Part shown: piece by piece, positions 37,712 to 49,449 of the stretch
Position numbering within the stretch: the first letter of the stretch is position 1
How the letters are laid out: each line of letters opens with the position of its first letter
From: Pohlia nutans
Lineage: Eukaryota > Streptophyta > Bryopsida > Bryales > Mniaceae
Direction of reading: 5' to 3'
Assembly (NCBI GenBank): GCA_022496805.1
Contig: CM040106.1
Coordinates: 2,294,001 to 2,358,000 of the forward strand
Length of the DNA stretch: 64,000 nucleotides
Made by a program: the position numbers and the translations under genes
Notes under the pieces: generated by a model
The model's input: only the letters and a program-made list of their open reading frames with translations
Databases searched by the model: none
What the model was told of the DNA's origin: nothing

Positions 37712-38560
37712 AGGGCCTCATGTTACCTTAATGGCTCGAAAAATGAGAAAGAAAATAAGCTTTTAGTCTCAATCTTAGTGGCTTGAATAATGGAATCAGC
37801 ATATTTAGAAGCTCCAAGCTTATTTAAAGGCCGGAGTAATTTCTAAAAAATAAAATAAAATAAAAAATAAAAAAGGAAACAAGAAACCTCAAAGTTTATT
37901 CTCATCTTAATTAAATATTTTAGAATATTATTAATTGAATTTGAAATTTTAAAACCATGAATCGTTTATCCTTTAGGGGTTAACCGGTTAAGATCCTAAA
38001 ATTTCCTAGTTCAATCGGTTTCTTAGAGCACTCTCTAAACTAAGCTTTAAGAAAAAAAAATTATTATGTGGTTTCCCCTAAAATGGTTGGATTTTTTTCC
38101 TCAATTAGGATCAAATTGTTGAATTGTAAGTAAAGGACAGCTCTCCCTTGATATTTTTTCCTATTGTACTCTCCTTTCTTGTCACACATTAATGATTCAA
38201 CAAATGAAAAAGACATAACATGATGAATTCAAGAATGTTTTGGAAGAATCTTGCAAATTATTCCTTTGATTGTGATAAATCATAGAAGTATCTCATTTCA
38301 TTGTTTGAAAGACACTTGCATTAAAAATTTGTAGAAAAAAATAAACGAAAAAAAGAAAAGAAATTTAAAACACCTTTTAACAAAAAATTTAAAAATAACA
38401 AAGTTGAAAACATAAAAATATTTAAATTTTAAAAACTTAAAAAAAATAAACAAATAATTAATAATAATAATAATTTAAAAAATAAACAATAATTTATTTT
38501 TTAAAAAGAAAAAAAAAACACCAGCTGCTTTACTGCAGCTGCTGTAAAGCAGCCGCGGCC
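37712..38560. other. AT-rich spacer with one orphan element end
   Basis: CCTTTAGGGGTTAA at about 37970-37983 is the right end of a TTAA element, but no left partner is visible. From about 38330 to 38520 the DNA is almost only A and T. Confidence 0.5.
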
Positions 38561-38576
38561 TGCCTGTTGCATTGCA

Positions 38577-38900
38577 GGACGGGGCGGGCTGCTGGGCCGC
38601 CAAGCCCCCGACCTGGTTGGGTCTAGTCGTTTGGTTGGGCCGGGCTCGGCTAGGCCAAGGGGTCTTGGCCCCGCGTTACTCAGGCGTGGAGAGAACCAGA
38701 AGCTCAGTCGCCGGCACAGTGGCTGTGGACCGGTATATGTTTGCTCTTGATCTCGCGGTTGTGGTTGCAACACGTGGCGAGTGGGGACCGCCAACGAGGC
38801 TGCAACAACGGGTGTCAGGAAGGAAGGAGGCTAGCCGACCACAAGAACAGTCAGTAGCCCATTGATTGACTTCTGACAGCAAAAGTCGGGCCGCTAGAGA
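38577..38900 (+). repeat. GC-rich dispersed repeat, copy A
   Basis: A GC-rich block in AT-rich DNA. The segment about 38665-38825 (AGAGAACCAGAAGCTCAG, ACACGTGGCGAGTGGGGACC, AACGAGGCTGCAACAACGG) is the inverse of about 48108-48270. The ORFs across it on both strands are proline- and arginine-rich composition effects. Confidence 0.7.
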
Positions 38901-39349
38901 TGGAAAAAAAAACAAGACACAAGTTGATTGAAAAAAAAAGGTGGGCCGCCTGCGTTACTGCTGCCCACACTTACGCCCCCACACTTAACTTAGGCAGATA
39001 GGCCCCCACATATGCCTCCACTCATGCAACCACTACACACTCCAGAACATAAAAATCCAAAGCTTAAGTGACTTCTTTCACTCAAAGATTGGAGCTTCTT
39101 ATGATGACCAATTTTGTTGGACAGTATTCAATTTTTTATGACGATGGATTTTGTGGTGATGGAGTATAGGAGCTTATTATGGTGGCAATTTATTTTTAGT
39201 GATGGAGCATTGACGTGTTGGAGACTTGGAGTTTCATTTGAGGCTTTTGTTTTTGTGATGGAGTTGGAGTTATTTGTACAAGAAATGAATGATTGAAACA
39301 TATTTCTTGAAGTGTGTTTTTGGAGAATTTAAAATTGGTACGTATTCAT
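38901..39349. other. Unrecognised spacer
   Basis: No gene. A TGATGGAG-type phrase recurs near 39145-39260, probably a small local duplication. Confidence 0.35.
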
Positions 39350-39581
39350 TCAACCCCTAAACGTCTGAATGTGCCTTTGTGGCCAGTAGAATACGGTGTA
39401 TTGTGGTTGTATTTGAAATGGATCTAGACCTTTGATGGGTTTGAGTTCAAAAATGAAGTTGAATTTAGATCAATGCGGCCCTAGTGAGTTCTTGAGATCC
39501 CAATTTAGAGTTTCTTGTTGGTAGCAAATCCCAATCATACGACAGTGTATATACTATCCCCATGGGACGTTTAGGGGTTAA
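39350..39581. mobile_element. Small TTAA-type MITE (~232 bp), copy 2
   Basis: Left end TCAACCCCTAAACGTCTGAA (TTAA changed to TCAA), right end GGGACGTTTAGGGGTTAA. It matches 6985-7218 over its full length. Confidence 0.8.
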
Positions 39582-40075
39582 ACCTTTGGTGTTATTAGAT
39601 TTAATGCCATTTAGTTTAGTTTTTTTATTTATTTATTGAAAATAGATTTTTATTTTATTTGTTTCCTTTGCTTTAAGCCTTAAAAGACCAAGGATTCATA
39701 ATTTGAAAATGAAAAATTCAATTGATCATATTGCGAAAAATATAATTTAGATGGGACCAAATTTTGTATCAATAGAATTGTTGAAGAACATTACATGATT
39801 GTGTAGATGAAAAGAAAAATGAATTTGAATGAAAGGAAGTGTACATAGGACCTTATTCAAGAATGTTGTGAATAACATAATTCTATGCTGGCTCAAACGC
39901 AGCCTGTACCTTGGCATCCCAACAAAAGAGTTATGTGATATGTTCACTCTTTATGTCAATTCAAGTGCTCCAAAAGCACATGTCCATTTTATTGATGTAT
40001 CACCTATCCCAATGTAAACCTTTTTCATGCAATAGAATCTCTGATTGAGAGCAGTGCAACTTCTTGCTGCTCTTA

Positions 40076-40377
40076 GAGCATTCCCACCCATGCATGCTAG
40101 GACTAACCCTCTAAAATTATTCATCTATATTTGAAGGGCCCTTGCACTCACACTCCTCCACCCTTGCACGCCCCTCACAAATCAAAAGTGCGCATGAAAT
40201 AGTCAATGGACCAATCACAAGTAGAATGTGAGGGTATAGTCAACTCAATAGTGTTTTAAAGGCCCAATTTCTCACACGCTAGAATCCAGAGTCAAGAGGT
40301 ATTTTGAAAGGGCCCTTGAAACTTTTCATCCACTTCTCAAGGTCAGAGACTCTCTGAGGCCATGGGTGGCCATGCTC
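40076..40377. mobile_element. Possible MITE bounded by inverted GAGCAT repeats
   Basis: GAGCATTCCCACCCATG at 40076 is inverted as CATGGGTGGCCATGCTC at 40361-40377, with two mismatches. I could not find a matching target duplication, so the call is tentative. Confidence 0.4.
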
Positions 40378-40460
40378 GTAGCCCTGACCCTCAAGGGTTG
40401 GTTTCTAAACCTCCAAATTTTTGTTTTCTTTTGTTTTTGTTTTTTTTTTTTTTCCATTCA

Positions 40461-40599
40461 GGGCCTCTTTACACTAGAGGCAAGAAGCCGTGAGGGGAGA
40501 AGTTTCAGACAATGAGAAGTTGGTTTTAATGGTTTCTAGGCCTCCCATTGGCTGAAATTTCTCTCTTCACAACTTCTCGCCTCTAGTGTAAAGAAGCCC
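40461..40599. mobile_element. Foldback MITE, 139 bp, 3-bp target duplication TCA
   Basis: The two ends are inverted copies for about 48 bp each with a handful of mismatches: GGGCCTCTTTACACTAGAGG on the left, CCTCTAGTGTAAAGAAGCCC on the right. TCA flanks both ends (40458-40460 and 40600-40602). A 3-bp duplication and GGGCC-type ends resemble PIF/Harbinger (Tourist-like) elements. Confidence 0.75.
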
Positions 40600-43127
40600 T
40601 CAGTCTCTCAACTTTCTATTTTCTCATTCCGGGATTCTAAAGTTGGGTTTTTTGGACCTTTAGATGTTGGAGTTAAGTATTAGGCATATGGGATTAAATT
40701 CATATTATTTCCTATTTTGGTCTTATGATTGTTGATAGAATAAATCATATAAAGAGTAAATGAATCTTTGTTTAATAATTACTTTTGGTTGTAAACATGT
40801 TATTTACTTGTTTCATATCAATATTTTTTTCATGTATTAACTATTTATTCTTTTAACATATAAAGGGTTAACAAAAAAACAATAGAGGAAATTACAAGGT
40901 CCGTGGATACTTTATTGGAGAGTGACAAAGACAAAGATGATGATGAAGGAACCATTGAGTTCCCTGATATAGGACAAGGAGAATTTCAAGATGATAATGA
41001 TGCTATTCAAGAGCGTTTGGAAACATGTGACCCACTCATATTTTGTGCTACATCAATTTGGTATCTTTTTACCAAGAACTCTTATACTTTTATGATTCAA
41101 TGCTTGCAAGGTCAAATCCAAGCTATATGTAAGAGCATTCTTACTGTTGAACCTTCATGGTCTATCCCTGGTCAAGCCGATGGCAAATTGCACCAGGCTG
41201 TTTTGAAAAAATGGCGAGCCATTCAGGACACTTTGTACGTGAAGTTAGACTCTCGAACTAACGAAATGAGATTATTCAACAAATCTGCAAAATCCTCCCA
41301 TCTTTGCTTACCATATGTGGAGGAAGGGGAAAACATTGTCAATACTGCACATGCATCTAGACATCCACAATATGGGATTAAAGCTACACATGACGAAATC
41401 ACAAAGATGGGTTGGCTAGTTGGAGCTCGAGCTCATGGCATTCCACAACCTTATATACAACAATTTGTATCAAAATGTGTGAAGTGTTCATCATCAAAAA
41501 CAGCCAAACAAATTCCAAAAAGATCAAACCGGCCGAAACCGAAGAAATTTGGATATGATTGTGTCATACAAGTACGACCAGAGCAATTTGATGATAAGTT
41601 GAAAGAGCTAGTAGTGGAATATAAGGTATGTTATTTTATTATTTTGTATTTCAATTACAATTGTTTCAAATACATTTCATTTCAATTATGTGAAGTGACT
41701 ACACTTCTAAATCATAGTTTCATAGTATACCGGTATGTAGGGATTTATCATTTTAAAAATAAGATTGAATATATCTATTTTGTATGGAATAGCTGTGCTT
41801 GAAGGAAAGAGACGCATGGCCTCTTATAAGACCATTTCCTGCACAAGCTACACTTTTACAATGCAATAGAGGTAGAAATTATAGATAAGGACATAAAATA
41901 TCAATTGCACCTGAAGAAGATTATGTCACACAAAAACGACAATACAGTACCGCAAAACATTGTGGTTGTGAGTTCATGCTTAAAATCATAGAACCGACTG
42001 ACAAAGACAAAGACATTGAGGTATAGTTGTTTGCATCATGTTCTATTTGTACATTATTTATATAACCACGTATATTTTATCAATTACTTTTCATTTCACA
42101 ACATACATATTTTTGGGGTAATATTTCAAATTATATACTTTATTCTGAATATTACCATGTTTTGGGTACAGATTTTGATTCCCTCGTCCCACTCTGGACA
42201 TATTCCAAATTTAGATGAAGAAGTTCACTTCCTTCCTTTACATCCTATGGCAAAAGAGAAAGTCAAGGAAAATTTGCACAACTTGAACAATGTACAATCG
42301 GCATTATCTGCTACACGAAGACGTGCTAATAATTTAATTTTTGCAAGAATTTTGAGAAGGATTTTGTATAGAGTTTTTTTTTTTTTTAATGTCAAATTTG
42401 TGAAAATTTTATTTCATCTATATATGCATAGAATTTGTTTTAGTATAAATTGATTTAGTCTTGAACAATTATTAAAATATGTGTGTTTTTTTTATTTTTA
42501 TAGGGATGCTTTGAGAGTTAGCAAAACCATATGAAAGGGTTTCATATCGGTTTATTCCTACATCCAAAGATGTGGGAAATATGGCATACAAAATGCAAAA
42601 GGAAGGAGCTGTGCATAATGATGATTGAGAAAACATTCATGCAAGTATTGAAGACTAGATTGCTAAAGATATGGTCATATTTCACCAACCTTATAATTCA
42701 GAACATGAAGACCCACAGATAAAACCTTTCGTATTGGTTATTCAAACACCATGGATGCGAGAACTTGCAATGCGTATTACGCCTAATTCAACATGGGCTA
42801 TTGATTCAACGTTTAAGACTAATCAATATGGTCTTTCACTATATGTCGCTATGTGCCCGAATTCTAGAATGTTGGGCATGTCTATTTTTTTCATGTTATG
42901 TTCAACAGATCTAGATAAGAATCATGAATCTATGGCTTTGAAATTGACATTGCAAGCTGTTTTTGAGAGGATGGGCAATGTTAGACCTAACGCCATAGTC
43001 ATTGACAAAAGCAAGATCGAGTATAACGCTTTTAAATATGTCATAGATCTTGATACGGCTTCTTGGGAAAATATCAAAGAAGGGAGAATTCAAACAAAAT
43101 GTCATATGCTTTTATGTTGGTTTCGTG

Positions 43128-43692
43128 TTAACCCTAAAGGACCGCGGTTTTTCTTGTTTTTGAGCATCATTTTCAATTCTTTCTATTCATTTTCTTGTAA
43201 ATATTTTTTTTCCTCTTGATAGAAAATACTAAATCAAGCATTTAAATAAATTTTAAGAATTTTTTTGACCAATTTAACAATTTTCCCCATGTCTTCAAAG
43301 ACGGTCAAAAAATACCCAAAAGACTACAATTTCATCTTTTGCACTTCAAACGCTATAATCTTGCAATCTGTATGGTCAAATTCTATGAAAATTTTACCAT
43401 GCACTCTCTTGGTAATCTTTAACAAGATCCTACGGTTAAAGTTGAAAAATAATAATTTTTGAGGTTTTTGTTGAGCCCTGCTCGCACTGCCCATTCTCCC
43501 CAAAAAAACACATTTTGTTCCATAACTTCCACTTAAAAAGTTGGAATAAAAAAAAAATTAGATTTCCATTTTGGTATTGACATTCCAAATTTACATGATT
43601 TATTTCAAAAAATAAAAATAAAAATTGACACCATGGGAACCTACTTGAACATTGAAATGTCCTAGTTAGGACTCATTGGACTTTAGGATTAA
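43128..43692. mobile_element. TTAA element (565 bp) inside TE1
   Basis: Ends TTAACCCTAAAGGACCGCGG and ATTGGACTTTAGGATTAA. It lies between the codons for CWFRV and KKAWVENLL; removing it with one TTAA restores GTTAAA, in frame and aligned with TE2, which has no insertion there. Right-end sequence CCTAGTTAGGAC is shared with the elements at 54200-55447 and 9440-9661. Confidence 0.85.
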
Positions 43693-43895
43693 AAAGGCAT
43701 GGGTGGAAAATTTGCTTTCAAAAGTGAGTGAGGCAAAAAAGACTTCTTTATATAATGACATGTGTGGACTGTTGGAATCATTGACGAAAGAAGATTTCAA
43801 CACAAAGTATGAAGACTTCAAAGTAAAGTATGTCGATGAGAAAACAGTTCTCACATACGTCGCTACAGGTTGGGCCGGATTGGGGTGTACATGGC

Positions 43896-45191
43896 TGTGA
43901 GTCCAAAAGCCACCATGGAGGTGGAATTTGGTCACAAGGGATTATTAAAACAAAATTACATGAAGAGTGGAACAAGGGAGGAAAGAAGACAAGAAAAAGA
44001 TGGGGAACAAAAATAAAATGAGGAAAATTACCCCCGCGAACCAAATTGAAGTGCCTTTCAGTTTTTAGGTCGCCATTTTTCCATCCTAGCTCAAATCGGG
44101 GCGTGCCTTAGCTTTTTAGAAAGCTAAGTTGATTGTACATCCACCTTCAAAATCTCAAATGCATAGGATCAAAACCCTAGGACTGATTGGTAAGAAACTG
44201 AGACCCTTTCTTTGGCCGCCGGTTGGGAAACTCTTTTGACGTCCCCAACTTTGGGAGGCAATATCTCACTCCCTATAACTTGGAATTAGACGTGCCATAT
44301 ACCGATGGAAAGCTTTACTCACAAGCTACCTACCCTAGAAATCTCAAATAACTTGGACAAGAATCGAGGGACTGATGGGGAAAAGACCGAGAGACCTTCA
44401 ATAGAGATTAACAAAAGACATCACACTATACTTAAGTTCAAAGCAATTACTAACATTATGGAGGAGGAGATCAAGAGGAGTGAGAAGGAGGCTCATGGCC
44501 TTCCTTCTTCTATCAATTAGTCATCACAAAGAGAGAAGAAAGAGAAACAAGATGAATCAATAAACAATGAGAGGGATTGATTGAAGCTTGAAAACAAGCT
44601 CTTAAGTACAAAAGAAAGAGCCGCCAAAGAGGCGGCTCATCCTAACCCTAAAGCTTAAAAGCCCTTATTAGGGCGTTAACCTCCACATGAATGATGCTCC
44701 AACCTCCACGGCGCTCCACCTTGAAGAACTTCCACAAATGAATGTAACTCACAAACACCACCACGAAGTCAAATGGAAAAAACCAAAACAATCAAGTCAC
44801 AAACACAAACATGAATATCAAAGTTAATTGCACAAGGCGAACGATAAAAATATCCAACTCTAAATCAAGCAACTAAACCTATTCCTATTTTTTGGATTCA
44901 TTAGGGGGATTTTTTCCTCCTCTAGTCCTTCCACACCGTTTTATGGATTCACTAAGGGGTTTTTATCCTCCTCTAGTCCTTCCACACTAATCTAACCTAA
45001 AGCTTGAATTTAATGTCAAATGTCCTACCGAAGGTCTTGCAACAACCATCCTCTAACATGTATATTGTATCCATAACTTAATTACTTTAATTTCACCAAA
45101 AGACTCCAAAATTGCATTGTTTGTTAACAATTCATTCATAAAAGAAACAATAAACGACAATTAAGTAAGAGAGCCCTATCAAGCTCTCACA
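43896..45191. mobile_element. Solo LTR (1296 bp) inside TE1
   Basis: It starts TGTGAG and ends CTCACA, a 6-bp TG...CA inverted end. The 5-bp duplication ATGGC flanks it at 43891-43895 and 45192-45196. Removing it and one ATGGC joins TE1 in frame (GCTW to RGMWPRYNRLYQHG), as in TE2. No internal retroelement genes are present, so it is probably the product of LTR-LTR recombination. The interior has a direct duplication of CTCCTCTAGTCCTTCCACAC (about 44915 and 44970) and a perfect hairpin, GAGCCGCC...GGCGGCTC, near 44620. Confidence 0.9.
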
Positions 45192-47273
45192 ATGGCGAGG
45201 TATGTGGCCTCGGTACAATCGATTATACCAACATGGTCATATGAACACTACGAATTTTGTGGAGAAGTTATGGCATTACATCAAATATACATTGTTGCGA
45301 AAAAAGTCAATCGCAGACTCGACACGTTAGTGTGGGCTATCATAGGTAAATTTTTTCACCCTTTAATATATATTAGAATGTGAACATATGAATATGATTG
45401 TGTTGTTAATTCATTTTTAAATATGTAATTTTTTTACTATTGACAATGTGTGAAATATAATAGGTGAACTGTGTACTGGAGACCGATCTGGCGGTTCTAC
45501 ATTATTAGACCATTATTGACATACCAATTCTTTAAGCGAATCCATGAAATATTCTACTCGAGGTAGAGATAAACATTATACAGCGCGACTACAAAGAGCA
45601 ATGTAAATTGTGGACTTATTCAAAAAAGATTTTGGAGGAAACCTTCAAATAATTGCTGAATTTAATATGGAATTTATGATTCGAAGTCAAACCTACTCCA
45701 CAGTTTGGTATACACTTTCATTGATTAATGAATGTTGTGAGTGTAAAGATCGAGTTGCAATCTGCAAACATTTGTTAGCGGTCAAAATGTTATTGGATGG
45801 ACAATTACAGCATTTAAAGAAATTACTTCCATCTCAAGAGCAATTTTTTTATCACGAGGTAAATGATGACCGTGAAAATGAAACCTCATTATCTCAACTC
45901 AATCCACCGCCGACAAGCATGCTGAACCCTTACCCAAATATATAGAACCCTCCACCAGACAACGTTTTTGAAGGTATTATTCTAAACGACCATGTTTTAT
46001 AATATAGATAGAATATGTACTATATTAATGTTTTAGTTTGTGAAAATTTATCAAACGTTCTTATGATTTTTCTTAATTTTTTTTAACTCATCTTCTATAT
46101 TGCAGAATTTGACAAGGATACACCAGTTGAAAATCAGAATTCGGCGATTTTTTCAATTCATGAAGAAGTGCAACCATCTATTTCCAATGCTAAATTAGTC
46201 GATACCATTTAAAACAAAATTCAAGGATTGATGTCTAATTTCCTTGTACTTGAGAAGATGTCAATGTTAATGGTAAATGAACTTCAAGCTTTGGACAAAG
46301 CAGTCAACACATCTTTTAGGTCTCTAAAACCTATATTCAATCCTCAAGCACATCCAAAGACTATTCTTCTACCTCGAACTCGAACAAACATAGAATCAAT
46401 TCAAGCACATGTTACGAAGACAAAATTTGGTCATGGGAAACCCTGGAAAAAAAAAGACCATATTTCAAGCGCAGAAATTGTACACAGTCAACAACCATCA
46501 CGTTTGATTTAATCTCTACAATTTTAAAAATTCCAAATCAAGCCTTATATTTCTTCTAGCAGTTTTAAGTAGGTCCAATGTGAACTTCATTTTATTCAAA
46601 TTAGTTTATTGTTCTTTGTTCTTCAATGATTTTAGTCATATATAATTTGGTCTCGTATTAATTATATCTTTCACAATATGATGAATTGAGTTTGTCATTT
46701 TAAATCTAAGAATCATTGAGCCTTTATGGGTTAAAATATCATATACATTAAAATTGTACATCATATGTGTTCAATTTGAACTTACACAATTGATTTATTA
46801 TTTTTATAAGTTTTGTAAAATAATGTGATGTTGAATTGTTTGTAGGTACATTGGGAAGTACAAGTAAAACTTTGGAGAAGCCCAAGACCACTGTTGAAGT
46901 ACGACGGCGAGAGAGATATGCAAAGAAACGTAAGCGAGTACAACTACCGAAAAGCTTCAAACAAAAATGTCGATTGTGTGGAGACTGTAACATGTTTTTG
47001 ATTAGGATGAAAACCGTTGAATGTAGAAATTGTGGAACTTCCATTTCAAGAGGTGAACAACAATGCGGAAAAATTGGAACTGATGGTTCTCTTGTTGAAA
47101 AGATGGTAGAAGTTTTCGATGAGAATACAAACAAATGGTATATAGAAAGGGTTTCTAGCTTCAATGATGCACTAGAGGGAATCAATGCTAAAACATACAA
47201 TGTAGAGCTTCAAGGTAGTGGGAAAGTCTTGGAAGGCATGACATTTCCAGATGAAAATGTTCGGTTTGCTTGA

Positions 47274-47590
47274 CATGTTTCTTTTTTAAATTTATATTTT
47301 GATGATATATATTAAGTTTATCATAAGCAATTGTTATTGTATTTTTTGATATATTAAACCCCCATAGGATCAAAAAGCCCAAATTGACATCATGTTTCTT
47401 ATAGGAGTTTTATGTAGGTTTTATATAGAATCCTTATGTTCAAATTTAATTTTTCTTTGGTCAACACATACAATGTTCTTCACTTATTCCGGTGATATGA
47501 AATTTAGTCCCTTCTAAATTGTATTCTTCATAAGATGATAGATTGCATTTGTCATTTAAAACTCGGGCCTTAGTTAGTTAGTGTGTTTAT
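47274..47590. other. Spacer downstream of TE1
   Basis: AT-rich, no gene or element ends recognised. Confidence 0.35.
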
Positions 47591-47881
47591 GGTTGGTTGT
47601 CCTATTACCAACTACTGATCCAAAACCAATCACCCTAATTTCTAAATTTTCAATGGGAAGATGTACCTCATTTGTACATTAGAGCATGTGATCAGTTTTT
47701 GGTCACAGGTTACTTTCCACTTTGGAATTTTGTATAAACTTGACATGTGCGAATTAGATGTTGCAAATTTTTGCAATCCTCATCCAAGCCTATTTCGAAT
47801 GCGGTCATATTCTTTTTTCGAATTTAGGACTGCCAAAAATAAGCCAGATTATTTAAGTTGGTGGTTTTAGGACAATCAACC
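47591..47881. mobile_element. Possible MITE with inverted GGTTGGTTGTCCTA ends
   Basis: GGTTGGTTGTCCTATTACCA on the left is largely inverted on the right (GGTTTTAGGACAATCAACC). No convincing target duplication, so tentative. Confidence 0.4.
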
Positions 47882-48059
47882 TTAGTCTTTGGTTAGTTCA
47901 ACACTCATGTGCCTGGATGGTTCATGATATTCACTCCCTGGATAGTTCAAGTGTGTGGCATGAGTATGGGCAGCAATTAATTTGGCCTGGATGGTTCAAG
48001 TGTGGGCCATAAGTATGGGCAGTAATGAAATTGTGCTTCGGTTTTTTTTTAGTAATCTC

Positions 48060-48350
48060 TGGCTTTATTCCCTGCGCCCGACTGCTGCTGTGGTTGACTC
48101 CACTGGGCCCTTCCTGACACCCGCTGCTGCAGCCTCGTTGACGGTCCCCACTCGCCACGTGTCGCAACCGCAACCGCAAGATTAAGAGCAAACATCTAAC
48201 GGTCCACAACCACTGTGCCGACGACTGAGCTTCTGGTTCTCTCCGTGCCTGAGTGACGCGGGTCTTAGCCGGCCCTTGCCAAACCCGCGGAGGTCCGCGG
48301 GGTTGGCAAGCCCGTCCTTTGGAAGGACACGCCCAAACATCAATTGGCTT
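48060..48350 (-). repeat. GC-rich dispersed repeat, copy B (inverted relative to copy A)
   Basis: It carries CTTCCTGACACCCGCTGC, GGTCCCCACTCGCCACGTGT and CTGAGCTTCTGGTTCTCTC, the inverse of 38665-38825. It lies about 9.4 kb from copy A in the opposite orientation. Confidence 0.7.
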
Positions 48351-48430
48351 TTTAAGAAGCCCATGCATGTCTTCAAGTATATAAGGCTCACCTCCCTACT
48401 AAAATTCTTCATATTTCACAACATTCCCTA

Positions 48431-49032
48431 AGGGCCGCTTCACACTATGGCCGAAGGTCGAGAGGCTATCGATTTCCACCAATCAAATTGCAAGAAACCA
48501 TGGTTTCGGCCTCTCGACCCTTCACACTAGAGGCCTAAGTCCACCGGCTGTCGCTCTCCAAAATGCCTACGTGGCAGCGCTTTTTGACCAAGGCGACGGC
48601 CTCTCGAAGTTTGTTTGATCCCTGCATTTTGCAAGACCCGTCACTATGGTCGAGAGGCTGTCGAATTTTTTCATAAAAAATTCCTGAAACAGACAAGGTC
48701 TTGCCCGAATTAACACGGGCCCTGCAATTGTTCATGCTTCTGTGCCAGCTACATGTGTTGAGTGAAGAGCTATTATTATTGATCGCCACTCTACAGCGTT
48801 GAAGAGCTATTATTACATGCGTTGAAGAGCTATTGTGGGAGCTGCTGGATTGATTGCCACTCTACAGCATGCCTGGCTTGGCCTTTGGAGGCTTCACACT
48901 ATGCCTGGCCGAAGGCTCCAATGACAATATTTTATTGGCTATTTTCAGCCCATTTCTTTGGACTCTCAACAAAGTTTGGACTCTCAATCCCACGGCCTCT
49001 CGACTTGGACGGCCATAGTATGAAGCGGCCCT
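48431..49032. mobile_element. MITE (~600 bp) with AGGGCCGCTTCACAC ends and subterminal repeats
   Basis: Left AGGGCCGCTTCACACTATGG, right CCATAGTATGAAGCGGCCCT. With these ends TA flanks both sides; with GGG...CCC the flanks are TAA and TTA. The motif GTCGAGAGGC, in one or the other direction, occurs near 48457, 48508, 48598, 48648 and 48989, like subterminal transposase-binding repeats. The end sequence is close to that of the 139-bp element at 40461, so both may use one PIF/Harbinger-like transposase. Confidence 0.75.
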
Positions 49033-49449
49033 TACTCTCAAAGATAATGCTCTCTTAACTATTTTTTTTTGGAAATGATACTAGTTAGGGTTCCAAGACT
49101 CAAAATATAGGCCATTTAGGACGTGCAAGTGACAATTTTTGCATATAAAATTTCAAAAATGCGTATTAATAATGATTTATTTTTGTATTCTTTGATTGTA
49201 TGTAGGCATGCTTGATTGGAGCGAACAACGTGACGCATAAGAGCTCGAGGTAATCATTACTTTCATATATTTATATATGTTTTGAATGGTCTCACTCATA
49301 TGATGTTCTTACCTTTAATAATTTCATCTTATCTTAAATAACATGTAGTTATGTACGACCGCATTTTTAACATCAAATTTTATAAGCAACTACTGCTAAA
49401 TTTAGCATATTTAAACCTAAGAACTCAAAAATTTCATACATTTTTAAAA

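Larger units (their letters stand above)
40903..47273 (+). pseudogene. MULE/SWIM transposase gene, copy 1 (TE1), intron-containing and broken
   Basis: Pieces in order. Acidic N-terminus with WYLFTKNSYTFMIQCLQG; H2C2-like zinc segment (41350-41500: HPQYGIKATHDEITKMGWLV then CVKC); a FAR1/WRKY-GCM1-like finger after an intron (41850-42000: RQYSTAKHCGCEF); LDEEVHFLPLHPMAKEKVKE; then the MULE core with WAIDSTFKTNQYG, catalytic Asp at 42803-42805, and NAIVIDKSKIEYNAFKY. The SWIM finger CECKDRVAICKH is at about 45740-45775. A C-terminal zinc-ribbon-like part (46850-47273) has CRLCGDC and CRNCGTS. Introns end in recognisable GT-AG pairs. Damage: TGA at 42512-42514 and 42626-42628, TAG at 42656-42658, a TTAA element at 43128-43692 and a solo LTR at 43896-45191. 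Outer terminal inverted repeats were not found. It is a sister of 51518-57311. Confidence 0.75.

Noticed and set aside
37377..37721. Minus-strand ORF with a repeated 21-residue peptide
   Set aside because: It is the 63-bp minisatellite read in frame. The period is a multiple of three, so the frame stays open without selection.
38501..38915. ORFs on both strands of the GC-rich block
   Set aside because: High GC gives few stops. The sequences are low-complexity Pro/Arg/Gly and not conserved between the two repeat copies.
40140..40320. AAGGGCCCTTG at 40134 and 40311 as terminal inverted repeats
   Set aside because: The sequence is itself a palindrome, so two copies do not indicate inverted ends. 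The outer GAGCAT inverted pair is a better boundary.
47931..48368. 145-codon minus-strand ORF
   Set aside because: It crosses the GC-rich dispersed repeat and has no domain; an equivalent but different frame occurs in the other copy of the repeat.
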